Positions 37,893 to 47,714 of a stretch of 64,000 nt of DNA are shown piece after piece (within the stretch, counting starts at the first letter, position 1; every line of letters starts with the position of its first letter). Made by a program: the position numbers and the translations under genes. This DNA is from Rhizobium sp. (GTDB lineage: Bacteria; Pseudomonadota; Alphaproteobacteria; Rhizobiales; Rhizobiaceae). The notes beneath the pieces are model-generated. The model ran no database searches. It was given only the letters and a program-made list of their open reading frames with translations, and was not told where the DNA came from. The stretch spans positions 219,656 to 283,655 of the forward strand of contig JAHHDR010000023.1 in NCBI GenBank assembly GCA_019739215.1. The letters run 5' to 3'.

Positions 37893-39014
37893 ATGCGGAA
37901 GACTGCTGCCTTGGCCTTGAGCTACGACCAACTGGTGATTGACGTCTATGAGGCGGCCGCCAATCCGGAATATTTCAGCGAACTCGGAGATCGGATCTGC
38001 GCATTCGCACGGGGCGGCCGAGCGCATTTCATGCTTGTGGACGCACTGGCCGGCCACGAATATGTGAGCCATCTTTCGGGCGAAAAGGACGATTTTGTCC
38101 GCGAATACAATGATATCTATCTGCAGCGCGATTTCCGCGTACCAAGGGTGCTGGCACTTCCGTCTGCCGAGTTCACCGACGAGCGCGCCTATGTCGCCGA
38201 CGAGGAGTCGCGGAGCAGCGACATTCACCAGGACCTGCTGGCGCGCTACAAGGTTCACAATATCTATGGCGCCAACCTTCAGACCGGTCCCGCCATGGGC
38301 TGGTTCGGCATATCCGTGCGCGAGGCCGGCGGCGAATTCGGCGATCGGGAGATGCGGGCTCTGTCGAGCCTCGCGCGTCACCTCCGGCAGGCCTATGCGA
38401 CATTGAAGGCCAACAAAGATCTCGCGCTCGATCGCCGCCTGCTTACCGCCACACTCGACCGGCCGGGTTCAGCCATTCTGATAACCGACCGCGGACGGCT
38501 GGTTCACGCCAATGCGGGGATGCAGCAGTTGCTGGCGCAAGGGTTCTTTCGCCTCCGCGGAGAACGGCTGGATTGTGCGGACCGGAATGAAGCGAGAAAA
38601 CTCGCGGCGTTGCAACAGGATGAGGAGGGCTCATCCCGGAGCAGGGTCGTGGTCCGTGCCCGCAGGACCGGCGAGAGTTTCATCGTCACCAGCCGCTATC
38701 TGTTCCCGCAGGTCGACGCGGATGGAAGGGTGTCCGGCCGCGAACAGGTCTTGACGGTGACGCTGATGGTTGCGGACGGAGAGATCGAGGTCGGCATGAT
38801 GGAGGCGTTCTGCCATGAGCATGGCCTGTCGCCGCGAGAGAGCGATGTCGTTTTCGCCGTTCTCACCGGCGGGACGCTCGCGGATGTCGCACGCGCGCGC
38901 GGCGTGACCCTGGATACCGCCCGCAAACAGCTCAAGGCAGCCATGGCCCGGCTGGACGTTGGCAGCCAGAAGGCAATGGTCCGGATTTTCGAACGTTTCC
39001 GTGCGGCTGGATAG
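37893..39014 (+). CDS. LuxR-superfamily HTH regulator with PAS-like domain
   Basis: The product is 373 residues. Residues about 1-180 form an unclassified sensory region; about 185-290 look PAS-like (SAILITDRGRLVHANAGMQQ). The C terminus carries a LuxR/GerE-type HTH at about 305-368 (LSPRESDVVFAVLTGGTLAD, then GVTLDTARKQLKAAMARLDV). There is no receiver domain, and no signal peptide or membrane helix is visible, so the protein is a cytoplasmic one-component regulator. It is divergent from the RTX gene at 37700, with 192 bp between, and control of that gene is the natural guess. The signal is unknown. Confidence 0.86.
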   Translation: MRKTAALALSYDQLVIDVYEAAANPEYFSELGDRICAFARGGRAHFMLVDALAGHEYVSHLSGEKDDFVREYNDIYLQRDFRVPRVLALPSAEFTDERAYVADEESRSSDIHQDLLARYKVHNIYGANLQTGPAMGWFGISVREAGGEFGDREMRALSSLARHLRQAYATLKANKDLALDRRLLTATLDRPGSAILITDRGRLVHANAGMQQLLAQGFFRLRGERLDCADRNEARKLAALQQDEEGSSRSRVVVRARRTGESFIVTSRYLFPQVDADGRVSGREQVLTVTLMVADGEIEVGMMEAFCHEHGLSPRESDVVFAVLTGGTLADVARARGVTLDTARKQLKAAMARLDVGSQKAMVRIFERFRAAG

Positions 39015-39292
39015 CCGCCGGAGCCGCATTGGCTCCGCCACTGCCGCCCAGAGGGGATCCTGCGGCTCGCAGTCGACGGCGCGGTGCCAGGGCATGACCG
39101 CGAATGTGCCACCGAATTTCTGCCACTTTGATCGGGTTTCAGTCGCGCCGGACAGGGGCTCGTTTTGCCGGGTCGCATCCGGGCGAAAGATCGCGATCCA
39201 ATATCCGGCATCGCTAACTCAGGGGTTAACCCATCAGTAAGGTTAATGCATCAGTATCAACGTCACTTGTTCCTGTCTGTGAGTGGAGTGGC

Positions 39293-40471
39293 GTGCCCGT
39301 GTCGAAGCGTAAGCCTGCGTCCCGGCGTTCCGGCGACTTGTCGTCGAAATGGGCGGCATCGATCATATTCTCCCTTTCCGGACTTCTGTCCTTCCCGGTC
39401 ACCCTGGCCCAGGGCGATATCGCATCCATGCTGGCTGCAAACCTCAGCAGGGGCGAGAGCTGGCGCAGCTTCATAGTGGAAGCCCCGGCCGGCTCGATCC
39501 ACAAGGAAGAACTGGTTTTCGCCCAGCCCGACGCGCAACTGACCGCCAGGACGCGCGGCCTCGTGATGCCGCAGGGCGAACTCGTGGCACTGTCGCCGAG
39601 CGAGAAGCTCGAGCCAGCCACGCCGGATGAGGATCGCGTCACCCGCCACCTCAAGAAGAAGCGCATCATCACCGTCGACCAGATCCGGCCGCCGAAGGAC
39701 TTCACGGCCGGCACCATTCTCGACCGCGAGGCGAGCCTGACCTCGCCCGAGATGCTCGAGGACAAGCGGACCGCCTTCATCAAGCCGGAAATATCGGGCA
39801 AGGAAATCGACATCGCGCTCGCCTTCCATATCCTGAAGCCGAAGCGGGAAAATCCCGGCGTCCCTGCAATGATCGCCAGCCTGGTCACCAGCGACGAAGC
39901 CGACAGCCTTGCCACGGCCTATGCCGATGCGACGCCCGACTATGCCGAAGTCTCGCCCTTCGATTCGATCCTGACCACCAGGAAGGCCACGCGGTTCGTT
40001 CCCAAGATCAAGGGCGACCACCACAACTGGGCGACCAACGTGCTGCCGGCCGCGGTTTTCACGCCGAAGGAGCAGCAGTGCCTGGCCGAGGCGATCTATT
40101 TCGAAGCGGTGACCGAGCCGCTCAAGGGCCAGGCCGCCGTGGCGCAGGTCGTGCTCAACCGCGTTCGCAATCCGACCTTCCCGAACACCATCTGCGGCGT
40201 CGTCTACCAGAACGAAGACTGGCGCAACCGCTGCCAGTTCTCCTTCGCCTGCGACCGCATTCCCGACCGCATCACCCACAAGGTGAAGTTCAAGACCGCC
40301 AAGGATATCGCGCTCGCCGTGACCGCCGGCAAGATCTATCTGAAGGAAGTCGGTGATTCGACGCACTACCACGCCACCTATGTTCGCCCCAACTGGGGTC
40401 GCACGATGTACAAGGTCGGCCGGATCGGCCTGCATATCTTCTATCGCACCCGCAATGGCGGCTGGTCCTGA
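39293..40471 (+). CDS. Cell wall hydrolase of the SleB family
   Basis: The product is 392 residues from GTG 39293 (GTG 39299 is an alternative). A basic N terminus leads into one hydrophobic segment, WAASIIFSLSGLLSFPVTLA, acting as signal or anchor. About 200 residues of low-complexity periplasmic linker follow. The C-terminal SleB/CwlJ domain (about 250-390) begins QQCLAEAIYFEAVTEPLKGQ with the catalytic Glu in EAIYFE, then VAQVVLNRVRNPTFPNTICG. It should cleave peptidoglycan (lytic transglycosylase or amidase type). In non-spore-forming alphaproteobacteria, such enzymes act in cell-wall remodelling. Confidence 0.9.
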   Translation: MPVSKRKPASRRSGDLSSKWAASIIFSLSGLLSFPVTLAQGDIASMLAANLSRGESWRSFIVEAPAGSIHKEELVFAQPDAQLTARTRGLVMPQGELVALSPSEKLEPATPDEDRVTRHLKKKRIITVDQIRPPKDFTAGTILDREASLTSPEMLEDKRTAFIKPEISGKEIDIALAFHILKPKRENPGVPAMIASLVTSDEADSLATAYADATPDYAEVSPFDSILTTRKATRFVPKIKGDHHNWATNVLPAAVFTPKEQQCLAEAIYFEAVTEPLKGQAAVAQVVLNRVRNPTFPNTICGVVYQNEDWRNRCQFSFACDRIPDRITHKVKFKTAKDIALAVTAGKIYLKEVGDSTHYHATYVRPNWGRTMYKVGRIGLHIFYRTRNGGWS

Positions 40472-40601
40472 GGGATTCTCTGCTGGGTGACGCCGCCCGG
40501 CGGCGAGCGGTTGGACGAATTCCGCTTCCCATTTGCGAAAATCGTTTTAAGTAATTGAATTTATTGAATTAATAGTTCCTGCAATTCATCCCTTAACCGC
40601 C

Positions 40602-40630
40602 TTGACGAAATCACGCTCTGTAACTATGTT
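40602..40630 (+). promoter_or_regulatory. Likely housekeeping promoter of the F0 ATP synthase operon
   Basis: TTGACG at 40602-40607 and TATGTT at 40625-40630 are spaced by 17 bases. The element is 112 bp upstream of atpI and is preceded by an AT-rich stretch (40540-40590), which is unusual in this genome and may act as an UP element. Confidence 0.5.
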
Positions 40631-40741
40631 GCGCACGGCTTGAAGGCGGGGTCTCCACTTTCGAGGCCGAGAGTTGTTGGCTTTTGCGCCAGTTTCATCG
40701 GCATCGCCTGGCTTCCGAGGAGGCCTGGAAGGAGGCAACGC

Positions 40742-41077
40742 ATGGACAGTCTGGAAGAACGTCGCAAGAGGCTCGAAGAGGGGCTCGAGCACGTGCAGCC
40801 GAAGGACGAGGGGGCGGGGACGACGGGTCAGGATAGCCGTGCAGGCTATAACCAGGCGCTCAGGATTTCCTCCGAATTCATCGCGGCCGTCATCGTCGGC
40901 GGTCTCATTGGCTATCTTCTGGACACGTTTCTTCCGACGAAGCCGTGGGGACTGGTGTTCTTCGTCCTCATTGGTTTTGTCGCGGGCGTCATGAATGTTT
41001 TGCGGGTGACCGGCAAGGTCACCTCGCCCCATCCGGTGGACCGGATCGGGCAGCACAGGAACAGGGACAAGCGATAG
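40742..41077 (+). CDS. atpI: ATP synthase assembly protein AtpI
   Basis: The product is 111 residues from ATG 40742, with GGAAGGAGG upstream. The first 40 residues are charged and cytoplasmic ([17 protein letters not shown]). Two membrane helices follow ([16 protein letters not shown] and [16 protein letters not shown]), then a basic tail. AtpI assists assembly of the c-ring, and in some relatives Mg transport. First gene of the F0 operon; the alphaproteobacterial F0 and F1 operons are separate. Confidence 0.9.
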   Translation: MDSLEERRKRLEEGLEHVQPKDEGAGTTGQDSRAGYNQALRISSEFIAAVIVGGLIGYLLDTFLPTKPWGLVFFVLIGFVAGVMNVLRVTGKVTSPHPVDRIGQHRNRDKR

Positions 41078-41114
41078 GCCTCGCGGCCGATTGCGCAGGA
41101 TAGAGAGATCAGAC

Positions 41115-41864
41115 GTGGCGAGTCCAGACAAGGTAGATCCGATCCATCAGTTCCACATCAACCCGCTGGTTGATCTGGGCGATTACGACTTTACCAATTC
41201 TTCGCTCTTCATGGTCCTGACGGTCATCACCGCCACGACGTTCCTGCTTTGGGCATCGTCGCCGCGCGCCATCATTCCCGGCCGGCTTCAGTCGGTTGCC
41301 GAACTGTCCTACGAATTCATCGCCAAGATGCTGAAAGACGGGACCGGGCATGGCGGAATGAAGTTCTTCCCGCTGGTCTTCTCGCTGTTCATCTTCGTGC
41401 TCGTATCCAATCTGTTCGGCATGGTCCCGGGCTTCTTCACGGTCGGAAGCCAGATCATCGTCACGTTTTGCCTGGCGCTTCTGGTCATCGGCACCGTGGT
41501 GGTCTACGGCATATACAAGCACGGCTTCCATTTCTTCGGCCTGTTCGTTCCATCGGGCGTTCCGATGCTGGTCATCCCGCTGGTCACCCTCATCGAGATC
41601 GTTTCCTTCCTTTCGCGTCCGGTCAGCCTCTCTGTTCGTCTGTTCGCGAACCTGCTCGCCGGCCACATCACGCTCAAGGTCTTCGCCGGCTTCGTCTTTT
41701 CGCTCGGCGCGCTTGGCCCGCTCGGCATGATCGGCGCCGTGCTGCCGCTGCTGATGACCGTCGGCCTGACGGGCCTCGAATTCCTCGTTGCCTTCCTGCA
41801 GGCCTACGTCTTCGCGGTCCTGACCTGCATGTATCTCAACGATGCGCTCCATCCGGGGCACTGA
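41115..41864 (+). CDS. atpB: ATP synthase F0 subunit a
   Basis: The product is 249 residues from GTG 41115; a TTG at 41091 is in frame but would add an atypical basic leader. The conserved half-channel Arg is Arg175 in [14 protein letters not shown]. Other family blocks are [10 protein letters not shown] at the start and [19 protein letters not shown] at the end. Five to six membrane helices. It forms the proton path against the c-ring in the inner membrane. It is the second gene of the F0 operon. Confidence 0.96.
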   Translation: MASPDKVDPIHQFHINPLVDLGDYDFTNSSLFMVLTVITATTFLLWASSPRAIIPGRLQSVAELSYEFIAKMLKDGTGHGGMKFFPLVFSLFIFVLVSNLFGMVPGFFTVGSQIIVTFCLALLVIGTVVVYGIYKHGFHFFGLFVPSGVPMLVIPLVTLIEIVSFLSRPVSLSVRLFANLLAGHITLKVFAGFVFSLGALGPLGMIGAVLPLLMTVGLTGLEFLVAFLQAYVFAVLTCMYLNDALHPGH

Positions 41865-41937
41865 TCTCTACGAATATGCGGAGCGCAGCCAGTGTTCCGT
41901 AGGTATAGCCGCAACAACGACTTAAAGGAGTTCTGAC

Positions 41938-42162
41938 ATGGAAGCGGAAGCAGCAAAGTACATCGGCGCTGGTATTGCATGCCTCGGCATGGGTGGCGCG
42001 GCCCTCGGCCTCGGCAACATCTTCGGCAGCTATCTCGCCGGCGCGCTGCGCAACCCGTCTGCCGCCGACGGCCAGTTCGGCCGCCTGATCTTCGGCTTCG
42101 CCGTTACCGAAGCTCTGGGCATCTTCTCGCTGCTCGTCGCCCTTCTCGCCCTGTTCGGCTGA
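41938..42162 (+). CDS. atpE: ATP synthase F0 subunit c
   Basis: The product is 74 residues forming two membrane helices with a polar loop (ALRNPSAADGQ). The proton-carrying carboxylate is Glu58 in FAVTEALGIFS. It forms the rotor ring. AAAGGAG directly upstream is the strongest ribosome binding site in the operon, fitting the need for many copies per enzyme. Confidence 0.97.
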   Translation: MEAEAAKYIGAGIACLGMGGAALGLGNIFGSYLAGALRNPSAADGQFGRLIFGFAVTEALGIFSLLVALLALFG

Positions 42163-42246
42163 TCGGCACCGAGAAAGCTACAAGGGGTCGCGAGGCTTGC
42201 GCCTCGTGACCCGTCTTGATACCGGCCGCTTGGCCTGGAGGTTGGA

Positions 42247-42852
42247 ATGTTTGTGACGACAGCATATGCTCTGTCTGCCACGGCTGCCACGGAAGCAGCA
42301 GCGACCGCCGAAGGCGAGACGCACAATACCGAGACCGGCGTAGCGCACGATGCCCATGGCAGCGGCGTCTTCCCGCCCTTCGACCCGACCCATTTTCCAT
42401 CCCAGATTCTCTGGCTGGCGCTGACGTTCGGCATCTTCTACTACATGGTTGCCAAGCATATCGCGCCGCGCCTGTCCGGCATTATCGAGACTCGCGAGAA
42501 CCGCATTGCCGGCGACATCGCCGAAGCCAACCGTATGAAGGACGAAGCCGACGCGGCGATCGCCAAATACGAGCAGGAACTCGCGGAAGCCCGCGCCAAG
42601 TCCGCCGCCATTGCCGCCGAAGCCCGTGACAAGGTCAAGGCCGAGGCGGATGCTGAGCGCAGCCGTCTCGAGGCGGACCTCTCCAGCAAGATCGCCGCTG
42701 CCGAAGCCAGCATCGGTGAGATCAAGAACAAGGCGCTGGCCGAAGTCGCCACCGTCGCCGAAGATGCAGCCGGCGATATCGTCACGCGCCTCACCGGCGT
42801 CAAGGTCACCAAGACCGATGTGAAGGCCGCCGTCAGCGCGGCCAAGGGCTGA
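42247..42852 (+). CDS. atpF2: ATP synthase F0 subunit b'
   Basis: The product is 201 residues. A 55-residue N-terminal extension precedes one membrane helix ([16 protein letters not shown]), followed by a long charged coiled coil ([20 protein letters not shown]). With subunit b it forms the peripheral stalk as a heterodimer, the arrangement found in alphaproteobacteria and chloroplasts. It is followed 10 bp later by atpF. Confidence 0.95.
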   Translation: MFVTTAYALSATAATEAAATAEGETHNTETGVAHDAHGSGVFPPFDPTHFPSQILWLALTFGIFYYMVAKHIAPRLSGIIETRENRIAGDIAEANRMKDEADAAIAKYEQELAEARAKSAAIAAEARDKVKAEADAERSRLEADLSSKIAAAEASIGEIKNKALAEVATVAEDAAGDIVTRLTGVKVTKTDVKAAVSAAKG

Positions 42853-42862
42853 GGAGAACGTC

Positions 42863-43354
42863 ATGGATGCAACTGGCTGGGCACAGATTTGGTCGATCGT
42901 CGCCCTTATCCTTTTCCTCGCACTGATCTTCTACATCGGCGCGCACAAGACGATCGCCAAGGCGCTCGACGATCGCTCGTCGAAGATTGCCGCTGAACTT
43001 GACGCCGCCAAGCGGCTTCGTGAGGAAGCCGAGGCGCTGCTTGCCGAATACCAGAGGAAGCGCAAGGACGCCGAGGCTGAGGCCGGCGAGATTGTCGCCG
43101 CCGCCAAGCGTGAAGCTTCGGCGATGGCGGAAGACGCCCGGGTCAAGACCGAGGAATATGTCGCCAGGCGCACGGCGCTCTCAGAGCAGAAGATCAAGGC
43201 TGCGGAGACAGACGCCGTCAACGCCGTTCGCTCCGCCGCGGTCGACCTTGCCGTCGCCGCCGCCGAGAGGTTGATTACGGCCAAAGTCGACACCGCGACC
43301 GACGCGACGCTGTTCAGCAACGCGGTCAGCGAGGTCAAGTCGCGGCTCAACTGA
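42863..43354 (+). CDS. atpF: ATP synthase F0 subunit b
   Basis: The product is 163 residues: one N-terminal membrane helix (IWSIVALILFLALIFYIGA), then a coiled coil rich in Ala, Glu and Lys. It pairs with b' to hold F1 against the rotor torque. It is the last gene of the operon, and a GC-rich hairpin follows. Confidence 0.95.
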   Translation: MDATGWAQIWSIVALILFLALIFYIGAHKTIAKALDDRSSKIAAELDAAKRLREEAEALLAEYQRKRKDAEAEAGEIVAAAKREASAMAEDARVKTEEYVARRTALSEQKIKAAETDAVNAVRSAAVDLAVAAAERLITAKVDTATDATLFSNAVSEVKSRLN

Positions 43355-43376
43355 GCTTCACTCCGCTGATGGATTT

Positions 43377-43406
43377 GAAGGCCCCGTCGTGATCGGCGGG
43401 GCCTTC
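43377..43406 (+). terminator. Hairpin after the F0 operon
   Basis: GAAGGCCCCG (43377-43386) pairs perfectly with CGGGGCCTTC (43397-43406). It has no T run, but it sits 23 bp past atpF and between convergent genes. Confidence 0.6.
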
Positions 43407-43438
43407 GCCGTTCGGGATGGCAGCAGCGCGTCGGCCCG

Positions 43439-44224
<786 letters not shown>

Positions 44225-44227
44225 CTA

Positions 44228-44385
44228 TTGTGTCCGGCCGGTCTTCTGGCTCGGGTTCATCTGGTCACGCCGCCTTCCCGGTTTCCCAGTGGCATCAGGC
44301 AAGACCATCCCCCTCACAGCGTTGGGCACGCGCCGGATTGCAACCGGCTTCCCGATTCTCCCTTACGGGCACCGGACGGAGCAGT
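44228..44385 (-). promoter_or_regulatory. Cobalamin riboswitch in the bluB leader
   Basis: Read on the minus strand, the leader carries the conserved B12-riboswitch blocks in order: GGTGCCCGT, GGGAAGCCGGTTGCAATCC, CGCTGTGAGGGGGATG, GCCACTGGG and AGCCAGAAGACCGGCC, the last being the 3' part of the core. Adenosylcobalamin binding should block bluB translation by occluding the GGGGGAT region. This agrees with feedback control of B12 synthesis by its product. Confidence 0.92.
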
Positions 44386-44481
44386 TCTATGCGATTGCGT
44401 GCGGTTCTGGCAATGTTGATGGCGACGGACGGTGTCGCCGGCACACTTTGTTCCGCGTGCCCGCTTGCGGCGGCGCATGGG

Positions 44482-45135
44482 TCAGGAGATCGGCTTGAAC
44501 GGGCTGAATGTCATGCGGTGGATGGCACAAGGCCCATGGGCCGTGATTGCGGTGCGGTGCACGGCCGTCGCATAGCCGGCATGTTGCTCGAAACCATAGT
44601 GCGGATAGCGGACGCCGGCGGCTTGCATCATCCGGTCGCGTGTTACCTTGGCGACGATGGAGGCCGCGGCGATGGAGAAGGACCGGGCGTCACCCTTGAC
44701 CAGAGCCTTGGCCGGGCACGTCAGTCCCGCCGGCACATCGCGCCCGTCGACCAGCACGAAACGTGCCGCTCTGGGCAGGGAAGCCACGGCGCGACGCATG
44801 GCTTCGAGTGAGGCGCGCAGGATATTGATCCGGTCAATCGACTGCGGGCTGAGAGACGCAATCGACACATCGGCGGTGGCAAGAATTTCCGCGTAGAGCT
44901 CTTCCCGCCGCGCGGCAGTCAGTTGCTTGGAGTCGTTGAGGCCCGCGGGGATACGCCGCGGATCGAGAATGACGGCGCTGGCCACCACCGGACCGGCGAG
45001 TGGACCGCGTCCTGCCTCGTCGCAGCCAGCGACCGGCATGAAGCCGTCGCGCATCAGGCCCTTCTCGAAGCGGAAGGTGGGGACGATCTCCTCGCCCAGG
45101 AGAGGAAGGGAATCGGATGAAGGACGTCGAGCCAT
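44482..45135 (-). CDS. rnhB: Ribonuclease HII
   Basis: The product is 217 residues from ATG 45135; the open frame beyond it to 45255 has no ribosome binding site. The catalytic acids are Asp39 and Glu40 in [13 protein letters not shown] and Asp130 in VLVDGRD. The block [17 protein letters not shown] is typical of RNase HII. It removes RNA from RNA-DNA hybrids and single ribonucleotides from DNA. It is preceded by a 183-bp gap with a palindrome and stands alone. Confidence 0.95.
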   Translation of the reverse strand: MARRPSSDSLPLLGEEIVPTFRFEKGLMRDGFMPVAGCDEAGRGPLAGPVVASAVILDPRRIPAGLNDSKQLTAARREELYAEILATADVSIASLSPQSIDRINILRASLEAMRRAVASLPRAARFVLVDGRDVPAGLTCPAKALVKGDARSFSIAAASIVAKVTRDRMMQAAGVRYPHYGFEQHAGYATAVHRTAITAHGPCAIHRMTFSPFKPIS

Positions 45136-45201
45136 GGCGGATAGTTCGCATCTCATCCGATTCCCTGCAAGTCCCGGCACGAGGGCGGCGCACCGGGACC
45201 A

Positions 45202-45226
45202 CGAGCATGTTGTCGCAACATGCTCG
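45202..45226. repeat. 25-bp palindrome with three-base loop
   Basis: CGAGCATGTTG (45202-45212) and CAACATGCTCG (45216-45226) are perfect inverted repeats around TCG. It lies between the start of rnhB and the stop of the radical SAM gene, both on the minus strand. No T run follows on either strand. It may be a REP-like intergenic repeat or a protein-binding site; no second copy is seen here. Confidence 0.55.
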
Positions 45227-45318
45227 GCACGACCGGGGTGGCGGACCCCGATCATGCATTTCCGGCCGGACCCATGCGGGCAGGGGTGACTGGATCCGGC
45301 CGAAATCGAAGGCTGCCG

Positions 45319-46512
45319 CTAAAGCAGCGAAAGCTGGACGCCATGGCCGCTGGGCGGCACGAAGAGGTCGGCGTTCAGCGAGATCGACCGGCGCGTCAAG
45401 CCGTACTTCTTGGCAGCGAGCTCGAAGCGCCGGGCGATCTGCCACGCATAGGGCCCGGTACCCTTCATCCTCTTGCCGAATTCGGCGTCGTAATCCTTGC
45501 CTCCGCGCATGGAGCGGATCAGGCTCATCACATGACGATAGCGGTCCGGGTAGTTGCGTAGCAGCCAGTCGCGAAAGAGCGGGCTCACCTCGAGCGGCAG
45601 ACGGAGCAGGATGTAGCTCGCTTCCTGCACGCCGGCGGCGGCACCTGCATCGAGAATGCGTTCCAGTTCATGGTCGTTGAGCGCCGGGATCATCGGCGAT
45701 GCCAGGATCGCGGTCGGCACGCCGGCCTCGCTGAGTGCCTTGAGCGCCTCGAGCCGGCGGACCGGCGTTGAGGCGCGCGGCTCCATCAGGCGGGCCAGTT
45801 TCTTGTCCAGCGTCGTCACCGAGATCGCGGCCTTTGCCAGTCCCTTCTCCGCCATGCTGGCCAGAATGTCGACGTCGCGCATGATCAGCGATGACTTGGT
45901 CACAACAGTCACCGGATGGTTGGCAGCCGAGAGCACTTCGAGGATCTGGCGCATGATCCGCCATTCCTTCTCGATCGGCTGGTAGGGATCGGTATTGGTG
46001 CCGATCGCGATCGTCCGCGGCGTGTAGCCGGGCCTGGAGAGTTCACGCTCCAGCAGCTTCGCCGCATCCGGCTTGGCAAACAGCTTCGCCTCGAAGTCGA
46101 GACCCGCCGACAGGCCCATATAGGCATGGGTCGGCCGCGCGAAACAGTAGATGCAGCCATGCTCGCAGCCGCGATAGGGATTGATCGAGCGATCGAAGGG
46201 AATGTCCGGGCTGTCATTGCGGGTGATGATCGCCCGCGGCTTCTCGACCTGCACCTCGGTCCTGAACGGCGCGAGAGTCTCGAAGGTCTGCCAGCCATCG
46301 TCGAACTGTTCCCGTTCCACCGGCTCGAAACGGCCGGCAGGATTGAGGCCCGCGCCTCGGCCCCGACGGCGATCGATCTCGATCCGGACACCGGATTCCT
46401 TGAGCAGGCTATCGGCAATGTCGGCCGTGTTGGCAGGCGCGAAAGCGACCTGCCGCGTAAGCGGCATATTCATCATCGGCTGTTCTCCGAGGGGCGATTC
46501 CTGCCCCGTCAT
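45319..46512 (-). CDS. Radical SAM protein of the PA0069 family
   Basis: The product is 397 residues from ATG 46512 (AGGAA upstream); ATG 46476 behind GGAGA is an equally possible start. The frame open beyond it is a shadow of the opposite gene. The cluster-binding motif CEHGCIYC is at 116-123 (C-x3-C-x2-C), inside the family block NPYRGCEHGCIYCFARP. A spore photoproduct lyase-like core follows (GTNTDPYQPIEKEWRIMRQ). The substrate of this family is not known to me. It is divergent from the small glycosyltransferase-like gene. Confidence 0.88.
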   Translation of the reverse strand: MTGQESPLGEQPMMNMPLTRQVAFAPANTADIADSLLKESGVRIEIDRRRGRGAGLNPAGRFEPVEREQFDDGWQTFETLAPFRTEVQVEKPRAIITRNDSPDIPFDRSINPYRGCEHGCIYCFARPTHAYMGLSAGLDFEAKLFAKPDAAKLLERELSRPGYTPRTIAIGTNTDPYQPIEKEWRIMRQILEVLSAANHPVTVVTKSSLIMRDVDILASMAEKGLAKAAISVTTLDKKLARLMEPRASTPVRRLEALKALSEAGVPTAILASPMIPALNDHELERILDAGAAAGVQEASYILLRLPLEVSPLFRDWLLRNYPDRYRHVMSLIRSMRGGKDYDAEFGKRMKGTGPYAWQIARRFELAAKKYGLTRRSISLNADLFVPPSGHGVQLSLL

Positions 46513-46599
46513 GACTATTTTCCTATCGCCGAAATGAGAACAATGCAAGAACAAAATTGCGGACTCGCCTTTGTCAATTCCTTCCACTATGGGTAAACA

Positions 46600-47136
46600 A
46601 TGCTGACTGTTCTCTTGGAGTGCCGGGACAACGAGCCCGAACTCGCCCATACGCTTGCCGTTCTCGTTTCGGGAGCCGTCGATGGCCTCGTGAGCGATGT
46701 GATCGTGCTGGACCATGGTTCGCGCGACGGCTCGGCGCGCGTCGCCGATGCGGCCGGATGCCGCTTCGTCGGGGAATGGGAGCTCTCCGATGTGCTGCGG
46801 ATGGCGCGGGGCGAATGGATCATGTTGCTTGAGCCCGGCGCGCGGCCGCAGGCAGGCTGGATCGAGGAGGTGCTGGAACATGCCAGTCTCTCGAAGGCCC
46901 CGGCGCGCTTCACCCCATCGAGCCGCTTCCGCCGCCCGTTCTTCAAGCGCTGGAAACGGTCGGGCGCGCTCGAACTCGGCTTTCTCATGCAGAAGCGTCA
47001 GGCCGCGGCGATGACGCGGCCCGGCATGGATCTGTCGGCGCTGGCGAAGGGTGCCGCCGCACGACGGCTTCGATCGGAGTTGATCCCTGCCTGGGTGATG
47101 CAGCAGTCGCGGCAGCCTGCTGCCGGTCAGGGCTAG
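46600..47136 (+). CDS. Glycosyltransferase family 2-like protein, short
   Basis: The product is 178 residues. The N-terminal half resembles the nucleotide-sugar half of a GT-A domain: VLLECRDNEPELAHTLAVLV, VIVLDHGSRDGSARVADAAG and GEWIMLLEPGARPQAGW in the position of the DxD strand. Here the DxD is replaced by EPG, so catalysis is doubtful. The C-terminal half is basic (FRRPFFKRWKRSGAL). At half the usual GT2 length it may be a truncated or repurposed domain. It lies between the divergent radical SAM gene and a convergent DUF4189 gene. Confidence 0.75.
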   Translation: MLTVLLECRDNEPELAHTLAVLVSGAVDGLVSDVIVLDHGSRDGSARVADAAGCRFVGEWELSDVLRMARGEWIMLLEPGARPQAGWIEEVLEHASLSKAPARFTPSSRFRRPFFKRWKRSGALELGFLMQKRQAAAMTRPGMDLSALAKGAAARRLRSELIPAWVMQQSRQPAAGQG

Positions 47137-47180
47137 CGCGTCCCGATGCCTGAAGGCACCGGGATGCTGGCTTACGTTGT

Positions 47181-47540
47181 TTACTGGCAATCCGAGACGA
47201 TGATCTTGCAGTTCGGGCAGCTTTCCAGCGCCATCGCCTCTGCGACTTCCTTGCTCTCGCCATAGCCGATGCCGTAGCTGACGCGGTCGCCGGCATAGGC
47301 GCCGCATTGTTCGAACCAGACGGCGACCTTGCAATCGTCGTTGCCGACGGCCTTGCATTCCTTCACGGCGTTGCTCTCGGCTTCCTGCTGGGTCGAACCC
47401 CAGCCCAGCGCGTAGCCGGCTTCTTCGGCCGACATGCCCTGTTCGTCGTTGACGGCGATGGCGCCGAACGCAAGGGCGGAGGTGGCGCTGGCGGTGAGGA
47501 GGAGAGAGATGGTCAGCGCGGTGATGATGCTCTTACGCAT
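47181..47540 (-). CDS. Secreted DUF4189 domain protein
   Basis: The product is 119 residues from ATG 47540; the frame upstream lacks support. An N-terminal signal peptide of about 26 residues (MRKSIITALTISLLLTASAT, cleavage after ALA) precedes a domain with the DUF4189 pattern: FGAIAVNDEQGMSAEEAGYA, six Cys in the mature part (ECKAVGNDDCKV, EQCGAY, SCPNCKI, DCQ). The cysteines probably form disulfides in the periplasm or outside. DUF4189 proteins are of unknown function. Confidence 0.85.
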   Translation of the reverse strand: MRKSIITALTISLLLTASATSALAFGAIAVNDEQGMSAEEAGYALGWGSTQQEAESNAVKECKAVGNDDCKVAVWFEQCGAYAGDRVSYGIGYGESKEVAEAMALESCPNCKIIVSDCQ

Positions 47541-47714
47541 GTGGGTTCCCAATCTGGAAGCTGTGCTGCGGCCGATATTGATCGCGGCCGATCGGGTAGC
47601 GCGAAGCATTGCGCTCTGCAATGCCCGGATCTCTCAGTGTGAAGAATAATCAAGAAATATCATTAACTTAATGAGCGCTAACGCCTGGCTTGGCCGCCGA
47701 GCACAGTCCGCGCC

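Noticed and set aside
45263..45302. CGGCCGGA/TCCGGCCG inverted repeat as terminator of rnhB-side transcripts
   Set aside because: The stem is only 8 bp with a 24-base loop and no T run on either strand; its base composition makes chance pairing likely.
46513..47358. N-terminal extension of the radical SAM gene to 47358
   Set aside because: The extra part is the complement of the gene at 46600-47136, and homologous starts lie at 46512 or 46476.
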